From Prevotella sp. (lineage in GTDB: Bacteria > Bacteroidota > Bacteroidia > Bacteroidales > Bacteroidaceae), in the NCBI GenBank assembly GCA_017615355.1, contig JAGAAJ010000046.1:28242-92241 (forward strand): a stretch of 64,000 nt of DNA, in the 5' to 3' direction. Position numbers and translations under genes: made by a program. Positions 19,601-27,381 of the stretch are shown piece by piece (the first letter of the stretch is position 1; each line of letters begins with the position of its first letter). Below the pieces are notes generated by a model that was given only the letters and a program-made list of their open reading frames with translations, was not told the DNA's origin and did no database searches.

Positions 19601-19921
19601 GGCTCGACCACGAAGACCGCCGGCGGCGAGACCATCTTCGCCATCAACACGGCAGGCAGCGCCTTCGTGCCCACCACCAACAGCATGAAGCCCTTCCGAT
19701 CCTACTTTACCGCCCTTGCCGATGCTCCGAAGCGCATCCATATCGGCTTCGCCCGCTTCAAGCCCACAGGCATCCTCCCCGTCCAGGCCGACAACACCCG
19801 CCAGCCGCAGGGCATCTACACCCTCAGCGGCCTCCGCGTGGACACACCTCACACCTCTCAGCCCTCACCCCTAAAGAAGGGTCTCTACATCAGCAACGGC
19901 AGGAAGATCGTGATAAAGTAA
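16643..19921 (+). CDS. C10 family (streptopain-like) cysteine protease, T9SS cargo
   Basis: A 1092-residue secreted protease when started at 16643; the extension to 16514 overlaps the promoter. Signal peptide, then an inhibitory propeptide (Spi_C10: FYVFNVGSDDGFVIVSADDS). The C10 catalytic domain has the nucleophile in CVTGCVATSMAQVLAYVGN (about residue 195) and the His in SSGGGHSFAIDGFDGGDLFH, followed by VNWGWGGHDDGYFAL. Several beta-rich modules follow, then a T9SS tail (GIYTLSGLRV...KKGLYISNGRKIVIK). Homologues include streptopain and interpain. A heptamer-repeat palindrome is inserted in frame in the propeptide-catalytic linker (17005-17088). Confidence 0.94.
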   Translation: MKRFFLLTFCLTVTIMVWASPITKEQARSQARQFVEQRRLPSTGNIVLSDVSRRSMQQSQSSNPTSPSFYVFNVGSDDGFVIVSADDSTLPILGYCDHGFFDEADMPENMRELLESYEEEMLRVESLVFSDIYPANVSQLSTLNSKLSSPSAVKDAIAPMLTTKWNQGAPFNLQCPFYLNNSSNGRCVTGCVATSMAQVLAYVGNRPAGTTMDIPGYSCTTKWTSDSIQIYVERKTKTTFDWNNMIDVYDDNATDTQIQAVAKLMAYCGASIQADYGVNSTSAYQSQVVPALRTFFNMDATRIKRSNYTYAQWLDIIYAELEAGRPVIYDGHSSGGGHSFAIDGFDGGDLFHVNWGWGGHDDGYFALSVLNPHDNSGIGASTSHDGYSYNQGAIIGIQPGATPVDEPIQLTPRNLAVSGDTVTFSMYNFTGETHTFDAGLGMIDDEGNISDVFVIKENRKLDNNYGYKSLGGVCQESSLEPGVYHFVPTSKLSSDDTWHTMMCYWRDYVEMTVASDHSVSLRLMPIPPELSLVGGLTYPAGNNYVNEAVSITAKVKNSGGEFCGPLYLFASQTSDKGDYNSRLGMTIAARATADAIFSFTPSKEGTWNIWLCTDKEGKSELGSNTMVVSKSAYVKPGYLEVTKLNILSPIDEDSWTTDGQGIRQVDVLSKSLQLYPTVKNTSSTDLTGTNKVQVKLEKYESSTWKNVKTINYTINDYNANKGYRLTAGGGNPLDFSEVGYGLYRIAIYLTNEDMGIAGEVQDVRYQFNLTGGYPVWAADGTRTLVKTTTESINVGNSIVAIDLSGYEFSSLTPNDNPNTLYVFDATQTVPTSLQGRNVVQDGEADHITLTEGYSFFSPIDFTAQTVSYSRTFTTGYTSEGTGWNTMVLPFKPTAITVDGQQIDWFRSDEDEGKNFFIMEFTGDDETTVYFDYTEHFQPYMPYIIGLPGEEYGSASLVNKEIVFSADNAAVPATHTGVRSGSSFKFCGSTTKTAGGETIFAINTAGSAFVPTTNSMKPFRSYFTALADAPKRIHIGFARFKPTGILPVQADNTRQPQGIYTLSGLRVDTPHTSQPSPLKKGLYISNGRKIVIK
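17005..17088. repeat. Palindromic heptamer tract inside the C10 protease gene
   Basis: Twelve consecutive 7-bp blocks: GTTGAGA, GTGGAGA, GTTTAGT twice, a hairpin GACATTT-ACCCAGC-AAATGTC, then TCTCAAC three times, TCTAAAC and TCTCATC. The right-hand blocks resemble the reverse complement of the left-hand ones. It totals 84 bp (28 codons), so it is in frame at this length. Encoded peptide: Leu/Ser/Asn-rich linker. Confidence 0.8.
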
Positions 19922-19951
19922 GACATCAGGCCACCAAACCATTTCCCAAAA

Positions 19952-20899
19952 ATGAAAACTGACGACACAAAAGAAAGTGCCACGCCCGTTGCTAAACCCA
20001 AGAGGGAAATTGTTCCACCCATTGCTGAGCCCGCCAAGGAGAATGTGAAGGCAGTTTCTACAGAAGCAAAGCAAAAAGCCGTCCAAGAGCAGAAAACCGA
20101 CCAAGAGCAGAAAACCGACCAGGAGCAAAAAGCCGACCAGGACCAGAAAGCCCTGGAACGCGATGGGTTACGTCCCCTCTGGCGTCAATACACGAGTGGC
20201 AATTTTTTCGTTGGAATAGTAAATCGCAATAACGAAGTCGTCATAACCAATAAAGAGTATTCGTTGATTGGTATCTTTAGCAACGGATTAGCCATCGCAA
20301 GAAGCAAAAAGACCAAGCGATTCGGTTTTGTTGACAGGCACGGGAACGAAGTGATACCTTGTAATTGGCATTCTGTCGGACCATTCAGCGAGTATATGGC
20401 AGGTGTGATCAACGAAAACAGAAGATGCGGGTATGTGGATGTTACCGGCCGTCTAGTCATTCCCTGCACCTGGGTGGAAGGATGGCCGTTTCGCGAAGGG
20501 CTGGCAAGAGTGCAGAGCGAATACAGGAAGATAGGTATGATAGATAAAAGAGGAAAGAATGTCATCCCCTGTATATGGAAAAAAATGAGCGATTGCAGCG
20601 AAGGTCTGATAGGCGTACAAGACGATAGCGGCAAATGCGGATTTATAAACAAGACCGGCAAGGTGGTCATCCCCTGCCGATGGAAGCAGGTGTGGATATT
20701 CTGCGAAGGAATGGCCGTCGTTCAGGACTTCAACAAACGATTAGGATTCATTGATAAAAGCGGTGAGCTGGTGATTCCCTGCCGCTGGAAAAAGGTCAAT
20801 TTCTTCAGGGACGGACTGGCCAAGGTTTCCGACTCGAAGAGTTTCTTCTTCCGCGACAAATGGGTATATATCGACAAGCAGGGAAACATTGTCAAGTAA
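19952..20899 (+). CDS. WG-repeat protein
   Basis: A 315-residue protein without a signal peptide or membrane segment, so probably cytoplasmic. The N-terminal ~70 residues are charged and contain tandem KTDQEQ/KADQDQ repeats. The rest is built from about six ~33-residue WG-type repeats, each with a core like GFIDKSGELVIPCRWKKV followed by FxxGLAxV. WG repeats form beta-rich scaffolds of unknown function and are common in Bacteroidetes. It starts 30 bp after the C10 protease gene and may be read through from it; a terminator follows at 21014. No enzymatic motif is visible. Confidence 0.85.
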   Translation: MKTDDTKESATPVAKPKREIVPPIAEPAKENVKAVSTEAKQKAVQEQKTDQEQKTDQEQKADQDQKALERDGLRPLWRQYTSGNFFVGIVNRNNEVVITNKEYSLIGIFSNGLAIARSKKTKRFGFVDRHGNEVIPCNWHSVGPFSEYMAGVINENRRCGYVDVTGRLVIPCTWVEGWPFREGLARVQSEYRKIGMIDKRGKNVIPCIWKKMSDCSEGLIGVQDDSGKCGFINKTGKVVIPCRWKQVWIFCEGMAVVQDFNKRLGFIDKSGELVIPCRWKKVNFFRDGLAKVSDSKSFFFRDKWVYIDKQGNIVK

Positions 20900-20905
20900 C
20901 AAGAC

Positions 20906-20949
20906 TCAGGAAATCTTGCTCCAATCGACGGCGGTCTTGCGGAGCTGCT
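20906..20949. repeat. Detached copy of the recG 3' end (direct repeat)
   Basis: These 44 bp match 23539-23582, the real recG 3' end, with only two mismatches and in the same orientation. Read on the minus strand both encode QLRKTAVDWSKIS followed by TGA, and both differences are synonymous. The two copies bracket about 2.6 kb. Confidence 0.9.
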
Positions 20950-20956
20950 CCCGCTC

Positions 20957-20985
20957 GGCAATAATCAAGCAAACTTGTTATTGCC
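20957..20985. repeat. Imperfect hairpin next to the recG-tail copy
   Basis: GGCAATAA (20957-20964) pairs with TTATTGCC (20978-20985), with CAAG/CTTG inside. Together with the flanking CTCG and CTCGC it looks like a REP-type intergenic palindrome. No coding content. Confidence 0.6.
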
Positions 20986-21013
20986 CTCGCTTACTCGCAG
21001 CCTTCGTTTATAA

Positions 21014-21053
21014 AAGCAAGCGCCCCAGGGATTTCCCGGGGCGCTGCTTTTTA
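21014..21053. terminator. Strong bidirectional terminator
   Basis: AGCGCCCCAGGG / CCCGGGGCGCT stem (about 21019-21044, loop ATTT) with T-runs on both sides (tttttattt on plus, ttttata on minus). It separates the WG-repeat gene from the convergent small-peptide gene. Confidence 0.88.
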
Positions 21054-21054
21054 T

Positions 21055-21207
21055 TTAGAAGTCGAAATCATCAAAATCCGTCTCTCGTGATAGGATAGAG
21101 CTCGCGTCTGTTATTTCACTATCGCTTTTACTCAGAGTGGAAGCTGCAATCATCTGTTGCATTTTCACCTCTATCACTTCCATTTTTGGTTTCAAATATT
21201 TCTTCAT
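21055..21207 (-). CDS. Small 50-residue peptide gene
   Basis: A short frame encoding MKKYLKPKMEVIEVKMQQMI... and ending in an acidic tail (ETDFDDFDF). A strong Shine-Dalgarno-like AGGAGG lies 8 nt before its ATG, which is unusual in this phylum and supports expression. It starts 15 bp after the stop of the T9SS cargo gene on the same strand and ends just before the 21014 terminator, so it should be the last gene of that transcript. Short Prevotella/Bacteroides peptides beginning MKKY.KP.MEV are familiar to me, but their function is not established. Confidence 0.65.
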   Translation of the reverse strand: MKKYLKPKMEVIEVKMQQMIAASTLSKSDSEITDASSILSRETDFDDFDF

Positions 21208-21222
21208 GGTTTGTTCCTCCTC

Positions 21223-22935
21223 TTATTTAATGATTACTTTTTTACCATTCACGATATACAGTCCCTTTGTGGGCTGAGCCACGCGGCGACCACTCAGGTC
21301 GTAAACCTCCTGGTTTTCGTTCACGTTTCCGTTCACACCAGTGATAGCGGTTGTTTCTTCACCGAAACCAAGGAAGTCTCGGGCACTAGAAGACTTATTG
21401 ACTGAAATGTAGCACTTTCCAGCAGGAACTTGCACACCAGCCTGTACATGATAGAAACCAATACCATTTGCTCCATTAGCAAGAGCATAAACGTCATAAC
21501 TATCATTACTTGTCGTAGTGCCGTTAGAAACTCTTAGTCTGTTCGAAGTAACAGCGTCAGGAGTTTCTACCTTGGTCAGTTGATAGGAACCTGCAGTACC
21601 CTTCAAAACCACAGCACAACCTGCTGGAGCTTTAGTAATCGGAGTTAATGATACGTTGTCGTCACCCACAGCAGAAACCACGTAAGCCTCAAGAGTGCCA
21701 AACGATACTGCAGCATCTTGATTACAGTAGGTCATATAACCATCAGAGCCCATCGTAATGTTAACCTTAGTATTGAATTCAGTTTCCGTGCAATAGGTAA
21801 CAGTGATTTTGGACAACTTAATTGTAGAAGTTCCGCCAAAAGTAAGTGTCACGCTCTTCGACTTTCCCGACCATGTGGTTCCACTCTTATATCCCACATT
21901 GGCCGTCAAATTACCTCCACCTTGAGCATCTATCTTGGTAATGAAATACCCAGATGGTACAGAAAGAGTGATATTGCCAGCATTACTGGGGTTACCTTCT
22001 TCTGCATTATTATCATAAAGTCGTAATGTATTATCGGCAGACCACCATACATATCGCCCTGCTACAACCATTGTCACATTTCCTGCTTCCCATGTAGATG
22101 ACTCTGTTGTTTGAGTTGAGCTTGGTTCAACGCCAGAGCCATAGTTCTGATTAATAGCAAAATCGAATACGCCATCAACGATTGGGCCTTGAACCTTCAG
22201 GGTATATGAAGCAGAGCCTGCTGTATAATTAGCAGTGGCTGGTACACTGGCGGTAATGGTTGCATTACCAGCCTTTTTAATGGTCAACGCACCTGTCGAA
22301 CTATTAACTTCTGCCACAGCAGTATTGTTGGAAGAATAAGTTACAGTACCATCGCTATTGCAAGCAAGTACAGGCTCAGTAAATTCCTCACCTAAAATGT
22401 TTGTATAGATAGCTTGTGGGAATGACATGCTAGTAGTTGTTAATGTCTCATCATAGGTAATCGCGACGCTACACAAATAAATCGAGTTTGTTGTAGTATT
22501 AACGGTAATCTTGACGGCACCAGTTTGTGTAGGATCATAATTGAATGTGGTAGTGAAATTAGCACTTCGACCATCTTCTGTACCTGAAAATTCAACCTCG
22601 TTTGTCTTTTCATCATTGGTACCAACTTGAGCTACAATAGATCCTGCTCCAGCACTCTTGTTAGTATTATATGTTACCACAATCTTCGAAATACTATTGA
22701 AAGACCTTGGCGAAGTTCCATTGGCACCAGTTTGAGCCTCTGCAGATGTGACTTGTATACCATTGTTGTTAAAACCGCCACCAGCCTTTCCGCTAATCCA
22801 ATCTGCGGGTGTTGCTTTCCAATCTTTAGCAGTAAAAGTATACGTAATGGTTGTTTCCACTGCCCATGCGTTCACACTACCTACTACCAGGGCACATAGT
22901 AGGAGCATTGTTTTAAGTAAATTTTTTTGTTTCAT
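21223..22935 (-). CDS. Secreted protein with Ig-like (Big_2) region and T9SS tail
   Basis: A 570-residue protein with signal peptide (MKQKNLLKTMLLLCALVVGSVNAWA). The middle (SSNNTAVAEVNSSTGALTIK, then AGNATITASVPATANYTAGS) is a bacterial Ig-like domain; the flanking beta-rich parts are Thr/Ser-rich with no catalytic motif. The C-terminus VYDLSGRRVAQPTKGLYIVN...KVIIK is a T9SS sorting signal. Base composition is clearly more AT-rich than gyrB, pnp or the C10 gene, and the gene lies inside the interval bracketed by recG-tail repeats, which suggests acquisition by transfer. An adhesin or surface binding protein is possible. Confidence 0.8.
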   Translation of the reverse strand: MKQKNLLKTMLLLCALVVGSVNAWAVETTITYTFTAKDWKATPADWISGKAGGGFNNNGIQVTSAEAQTGANGTSPRSFNSISKIVVTYNTNKSAGAGSIVAQVGTNDEKTNEVEFSGTEDGRSANFTTTFNYDPTQTGAVKITVNTTTNSIYLCSVAITYDETLTTTSMSFPQAIYTNILGEEFTEPVLACNSDGTVTYSSNNTAVAEVNSSTGALTIKKAGNATITASVPATANYTAGSASYTLKVQGPIVDGVFDFAINQNYGSGVEPSSTQTTESSTWEAGNVTMVVAGRYVWWSADNTLRLYDNNAEEGNPSNAGNITLSVPSGYFITKIDAQGGGNLTANVGYKSGTTWSGKSKSVTLTFGGTSTIKLSKITVTYCTETEFNTKVNITMGSDGYMTYCNQDAAVSFGTLEAYVVSAVGDDNVSLTPITKAPAGCAVVLKGTAGSYQLTKVETPDAVTSNRLRVSNGTTTSNDSYDVYALANGANGIGFYHVQAGVQVPAGKCYISVNKSSSARDFLGFGEETTAITGVNGNVNENQEVYDLSGRRVAQPTKGLYIVNGKKVIIK

Positions 22936-22974
22936 AACTTTTAGATTTTAATAAGTTGTTAGATGTTGTTTTTC

Positions 22975-22997
22975 GCACACTTGCGTGTGCAAAGTTA
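22975..22997 (-). promoter_or_regulatory. Promoter with GCACAC/GTGTGC hairpin for the 22935 gene
   Basis: On the minus strand TAACTTTG (22990-22997) is the -7 box. The initial transcript folds GCACAC-GCAA-GTGTGC (22975-22990), so the mRNA would begin with a stable hairpin about 40 nt before the ATG. Confidence 0.55.
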
Positions 22998-22999
22998 GA

Positions 23000-23398
23000 A
23001 ATAAAAAATTAAACCGCAAAGAGATTTGCAATTTTATTTTCAATTATTTTTTTGTCACACAGAACTTCTGGAACAGCGAGTGCCATCCATGTCCGCATGA
23101 GTTAGGCCGAGTCGTGACAGAAGTCAACAAAATAAAAGCATGGATAGTACAGATTATTCGCGCCGAGCCGCAGAGTACGCGGAGGATAAACAAGAAAACA
23201 CTATATTGTGTTATCTGTGATATCTATGTGAGTAAGATAAAATTTTAAATCATCCTACACTGCCTACATTTAAACATAATCAATTGATATTGTGAGAGTA
23301 AAGCAGTGTAGGATGTGGTGCAGACGGTGTAGGATGAAACCAAAATTGAACAAAAACTCCTAAAAACACAACAAAAATGCCCTCTTTTATTTTGCTCA
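23000..23398. other. Non-coding spacer downstream of recG with inverted repeats
   Basis: No credible gene. It contains CATCCTACACTGC (23251-23263) and its perfect complement GCAGTGTAGGATG (23303-23315), 39 bp apart, followed by a third partial copy GGTGTAGGATG (23326-23336). The rest is AT-rich unique sequence. Confidence 0.6.
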
Positions 23399-23482
23399 AG
23401 AGCCTCCAAAATTTTCTAAAGAGCCTCTTAATTTTGCTGAAGAGCCTCCGGAGAAAAATACGGAGCCTCCCCATTTTTCTAA
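23399..23482. repeat. 21-bp-period GAGCCTC array (four units)
   Basis: RGAGCCTCY units start at 23399, 23420, 23441 and 23462, exactly 21 bp apart, with spacers rich in A/T (AAAATTTTCTAA type). Same family as 639-730. The minus-strand frame across it (Arg/Lys/Phe-rich) is an artefact of the repeat. Confidence 0.8.
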
Positions 23483-23538
23483 CATCACTCTGGATAATAA
23501 TGCCAGTATTTGGCAGGAAAGCATGAAGGATTAGTCAA

Positions 23539-25639
23539 TCAGGAAATCTTGCTCCAGTCGACGGCGGTCTTGCGAAGCTGCTTCAGGCGAAGGAGGAGGA
23601 GCTGGTGCTGGGGCTGCTCGAGCATGGGATCGGCATCGATGATGCGCTGGGCCTCGTCGCGGGCCATCTGCACGAGCTGGCCGTCGCGGGCGATGTCGGC
23701 AATCTTCAGGTCGAAAGCCATACCGCTCTGCTGAGTGCCCTCGAGGTCGCCAGGACCGCGCAGCTTCAGGTCGGCCTCGGCAATGCGGAAGCCGTCGTTG
23801 GTCTCGCACATGATGTCGATGCGCTTGCGTGTCTCCTCACTCAGCTTATAGGGGGTGACGAGAATACAGTACGACTGGTCGGCACCTCGTCCCACCCTGC
23901 CCCTCAGCTGGTGCAGCTGCGAGAGGCCGAAGCGCTGGGCATCGAGGATGACCATCACGGAGGCATTGGGCACGTTGACACCTACCTCGATGACGGTGGT
24001 GGCGACGAGCATCTGCGTCTCGCCCTTGACGAATCGCGCCATCTCCTCCTCCTTGTCGGCAGGCTTCATCTTGCCGTGCACCTTGCTCAGGCGAAACTCG
24101 GGAAAGGCTTCCTTCAATGTCTCAAAGCCCTGCTCCAGATTCTTGAGGTCGATCTTCTCGCTCTCCTCGATGAGGGGGAAGACGACGTAAATCTGCCGGC
24201 CCTCGAGTATCTGCTTTCGCATTCCATCGTAGAGCCAGGTGATACGGCTGTCGAAGACGTGGGTGGTGCGGATGGGCTTGCGGCCTGGCGGCAGCTCGTC
24301 GATGACGCTGACATCGAGGTCGCCGTAGAGTGTCATCGCCAGCGTCCGCGGGATGGGGGTGGCGGTCATGACGAGGATGTGGGGGATAAGGTCGCCCTTG
24401 CTCCACAGTTTCGCCCGCTGCGCCACGCCGAAGCGGTGCTGCTCGTCGATGACGACGAGACCGAGGCGATGAAACTGCACGGTATCCTCGATGACGGCAT
24501 GGGTGCCCACGAGGATATGCACAGCGCCGTCAATCAGGCCTTCGAGAATCTCGCTGCGCCGCTTGCCCTTCACCATGCCCGTCAGCAATTCCACTCGCAC
24601 AGGCATGTCGCGAAGGAAAGCTTGGATGGTCTGCAGGTGCTGCTCGGCCAGGATCTCCGTCGGCGCCATGATGCAGGCCTGACAGCCGTTGTCGATGGCG
24701 ATGAGCATCGACATCAGCGCCACCAGGGTCTTGCCGCTGCCCACATCGCCCTGCAGCAGTCGGTTCATCTGCCGGCCTGAGCAGAGGTCGGCACGTATCT
24801 CGTGCATCACCCGCTTCTGTGCGCCCGTCAGCTCGAAGGGCAGGTTTTTCTTATAGAAGTTGTTGAAGACGTCGCCGATGCGCTGGAAGACATAACCGTG
24901 ATACTTGTGGCGCTGATAGCTGGCATAACGCAGGATGTTGAGCTGCACGAAGAAGAGCTCCTCGAACTTCAGACGCACACGGGCACGTTCCAACTCCTTG
25001 GCATTCTGCGGAAAATGGATGGCACGCAGGGCCTCGTCGCGTCCCATGAAATAGTGGGTCTGGAGGATGAAAGGCGGCAGCGTCTCGGGCAGCGGCTCCT
25101 TCAGCTTCTCCATCAGCGTATGGGTGAGTCGCTCCATCGCACGCGATGTCAGCCCCATCTTCTTCATCTTCTCCGTGGTGGTGTAGTAGGGACGCATACT
25201 TAATGAAGAATGAAGAATTTTCTTCATTTACTTCCTCTATCTCCGGATGCCCGATCTGGATACGGTTGTTGAAGACGGTGGGACGGCCAAAGACGACGTA
25301 CTGCTTGCCGATGGTGTACTTCGTCATGATGCTCTTGCCGTAGTTGAACCAAACGAGGTCCATCACACCGGTGCCGTCGGAGAAATGGGCGACGACACGG
25401 ACCTTGCGGGCGCCCATCTCAAAGCTCTCGAAGCTGAGGATGCGACCAATGACCTGCACGAAGGGCATCTCGCCCGTCAGCTCGTGCACGGTATAGAATT
25501 TGCTGCGGTCGACGTATTTGTAAGGGAAGTATTCCAGCAGGTCGCCAAAGGTGGTGATGCCAAGTTCGTCGCTTAGCAGCTTCTTGCGATGTGGGCCTAC
25601 GCCCGGCAAGTACATGATGTCCTGCTGCAGAATATCCAT
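23539..25639 (-). pseudogene. recG: ATP-dependent DNA helicase RecG, frameshifted
   Basis: RecG remodels stalled forks and branched DNA. The N-terminal part (start 25639, MDILQQDIMYLPGVGPHRKK; OB/wedge domain) reads through to about 25204. The helicase part ([53 protein letters not shown], and QLRGRVGRGADQSYC) is in another frame, open from 25227 to 23539. The break falls exactly at a tandem 7-bp repeat; removing one copy restores EENSSLSMRPYY and a product of ~697 residues, normal for Bacteroidetes. All helicase motifs are otherwise intact. This is therefore a recent or reversible frameshift (or an assembly error) rather than decay. Confidence 0.9.
25204..25226. repeat. Slippage site in recG: tandem TGAAGAA plus palindrome
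   Basis: TGAAGAA occurs twice in tandem (25204-25210, 25211-25217). The second copy is the left half of the palindrome TGAAGAATTTTCTTCA (25211-25226). The extra heptamer shifts recG by one base. Confidence 0.9.
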
Positions 25640-25648
25640 AGTTGACGG

Positions 25649-25656
25649 CAAAGATA
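25649..25656 (-). promoter_or_regulatory. recG -7 box (TATCTTTG)
   Basis: TATCTTTG on the minus strand, 9 bp before the recG ATG, giving a leader of only a few bases. Confidence 0.6.
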
Positions 25657-25698
25657 CAGTTTTTCTCTGAATTATGCAAAGAAACGAGAAAAAAAACG

Positions 25699-25706
25699 TA
25701 CCTTTG
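25699..25706 (+). promoter_or_regulatory. nrdG -7 box (TACCTTTG)
   Basis: TACCTTTG ends 6 bp before the nrdG ATG at 25713, so the mRNA is probably leaderless. Divergent from the recG promoter. Confidence 0.65.
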
Positions 25707-25712
25707 CAGCGT

Positions 25713-26219
25713 ATGATCAGCGTCATCAGGATTATTGAGGACACGATGGTGGACGGTCCGGGCTTCCGCACCGCCATCTACTGTGCCGGCTGTCGCCATA
25801 GGTGCGAGGGCTGCCACAATCCGCAGTCGTGGGACTTTGAGGGCGGCCAGGCCATGAGCACCGACGACATCATGCGTATCATCGAGGCTGATCCTTTTGC
25901 CAACGTCACCTTCACGGGCGGCGACCCCATGTACCAGCCGGAGGGATTCGCCGAGCTGGCACGTGAGATACGCCGCCGTACACCCGAGAAAGACATCTGG
26001 TGCTATACGGGCTTCACCTTCGAACAGCTGGTGAACAACCCGCGGCAAAAGGCATTGCTGGAATTGATCGACGTGTTGGTAGACGGGCCCTTCGTCAAGG
26101 CAGAACGCGACGAGAGCCTCCTGTTCAGAGGCTCCCGTAACCAGCGGCTCATCGCTGTGCAGTCCTCGCTGCAGCAGGGCCGCGTCATTCTCTATCAAGA
26201 ATCAGAAAGAATCTTATAG
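25713..26219 (+). CDS. nrdG: Anaerobic ribonucleotide reductase activating protein
   Basis: A 168-residue radical SAM protein that installs the glycyl radical on NrdD for dNTP synthesis without oxygen. The ATG at 25713 (MISVIRIIEDTMVDGPGFRT) is chosen because the longer frame runs through the promoter. The CxxxCxxC cluster motif is CRHRCEGCHNPQSW, and FTGGDPMYQPEGFAEL is the SAM-binding GGxP-like region. Length is typical. nrdD is not adjacent in this window, although the two are often neighbours. The 3' end overlaps the convergent thioredoxin-like gene by 6 bp. Confidence 0.94.
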   Translation: MISVIRIIEDTMVDGPGFRTAIYCAGCRHRCEGCHNPQSWDFEGGQAMSTDDIMRIIEADPFANVTFTGGDPMYQPEGFAELAREIRRRTPEKDIWCYTGFTFEQLVNNPRQKALLELIDVLVDGPFVKAERDESLLFRGSRNQRLIAVQSSLQQGRVILYQESERIL

Positions 26220-27377
26220 CAGGCTCTCAATCGCCTTGTCGATTTCTTCCACCTGCTCCGAGCGCATCTGCAGGGCATTGCTGCGGTCGATGAGGAAGTA
26301 TTCAGGCACGGCAGGGACGTTGTACTGTATGCACGACGACTGCTGCGGGTCGAAGACGCAAATCCACGGCAGCGATGCCACAGCCTGCTTCCATTGAAAC
26401 TCGTTCTGGTCAATCGATACCTGATAAATCTCCAGGCCGCGGTCGTGGTAACGGTCGTAGAGTTCGCGCAGCTTCAGGATGCGGGCAGCCGACTCAGGCG
26501 ATTCAAAGAGGTGGAAATCGAGCAGCACCACCTGTCCAGCCAGCTCCGTCAGGGTACGGATGTTGCCTCTGCGGTCGGGCAGGCTGAGGTCGATGATGTT
26601 CGACACGTTGATACGGCCCTCGTCAATCAGCTTCTGCTGTTGGGCAGCCACCTTACGCGTATTATTAATGTGTCGCTCCACCATGTTCCAGAGTTGCTGT
26701 GCACGCTCCGACTCAGGATAGAACTGCTTCCAGCATGTGGCCACAGCGCGGTAAGCAATGCCGTCGAGGCTGTCGCCCATCAGGAAGATATCGTTGGAGA
26801 GCTGCGCATAGCGGTGGTTCAGCTTCTGAATCAAAGCGAAATAGGCATAGGCACTCTGCGGCTCCTCCACAATATAGTTGCGAAAGAGTGTGTCCTTGTA
26901 TTGGCGCAACATGTAGTCTAGCGAGTCGAGTATCAGGGCTGGAGACAGGGAAGTGTTGTCTTCCAGATCATAGACACTCTGCTGCAGTTTACTGTGCATG
27001 ATGGCGAGCTGGCGGATTTTCTCGCTGCTCGTCGAGCCGCTGACGCTATAGTTTTGTGCCAAAGCGGGCAGCTTGCCGTTGATGGTGACGGTCTCGGTAG
27101 AGTCGACGGAGAAATTCACGTACTCACGTCCTTGCTGACCCACAGACAGAATATAGAGGTCGGGGCTGTCGGGAGCAGCGGCGCTGATGCTGAAATGTCC
27201 GCTTCCATCGGCTTTCACGGAGTCGAGCAGCACCGTGCCCGACATCGAGCGATGGAAGAGGTAGAGCATGGAATCCTGCGCTCCGTCGATGGTTCCTTCT
27301 ACAGTAAACGACGGACCGTGGCTGCACGACGTCAGGGCCAATGCGGCCACAGCTGCGATAAATGAGAATCGTTTCAT
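26214..27377 (-). CDS. DUF4369 / thioredoxin-like lipoprotein without cysteine pair
   Basis: A 387-residue lipoprotein (MKRFSFIAAVAALALTSCSHG, lipobox LTSC). The N-terminal domain (FTVEGTIDGAQDSMLYLFHR) is the DUF4369 beta-sandwich found with TlpA-like proteins. A helical middle and a C-terminal thioredoxin-like fold follow (LTELAGQVVLLDFHLFESPE, then VPAVPEYFLIDRSNAL). The usual WCxxC site is replaced by LFESPES, so disulfide chemistry at that site is not possible; a structural or binding role is more likely. It is the third gene of the DUF4827-glmM operon, starting 4 bp after glmM. Confidence 0.82.
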   Translation of the reverse strand: MKRFSFIAAVAALALTSCSHGPSFTVEGTIDGAQDSMLYLFHRSMSGTVLLDSVKADGSGHFSISAAAPDSPDLYILSVGQQGREYVNFSVDSTETVTINGKLPALAQNYSVSGSTSSEKIRQLAIMHSKLQQSVYDLEDNTSLSPALILDSLDYMLRQYKDTLFRNYIVEEPQSAYAYFALIQKLNHRYAQLSNDIFLMGDSLDGIAYRAVATCWKQFYPESERAQQLWNMVERHINNTRKVAAQQQKLIDEGRINVSNIIDLSLPDRRGNIRTLTELAGQVVLLDFHLFESPESAARILKLRELYDRYHDRGLEIYQVSIDQNEFQWKQAVASLPWICVFDPQQSSCIQYNVPAVPEYFLIDRSNALQMRSEQVEEIDKAIESLL

Positions 27378-27381
27378 GTTT

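Noticed and set aside
23280-23474. Basic 64-residue frame (Arg/Lys/Phe-rich) on the minus strand
   Set aside because: It is the translation of the 21-bp GAGCCTC repeats and has no ribosome binding site or conservation.
23605-24780. 391-codon open frame antisense to recG
   Set aside because: Shadow of the helicase coding sequence; all helicase motifs are on the other strand.
25419-26198. 259-codon frame antisense to nrdG and the recG start
   Set aside because: Shadow of nrdG, spanning two promoters; no similarity.
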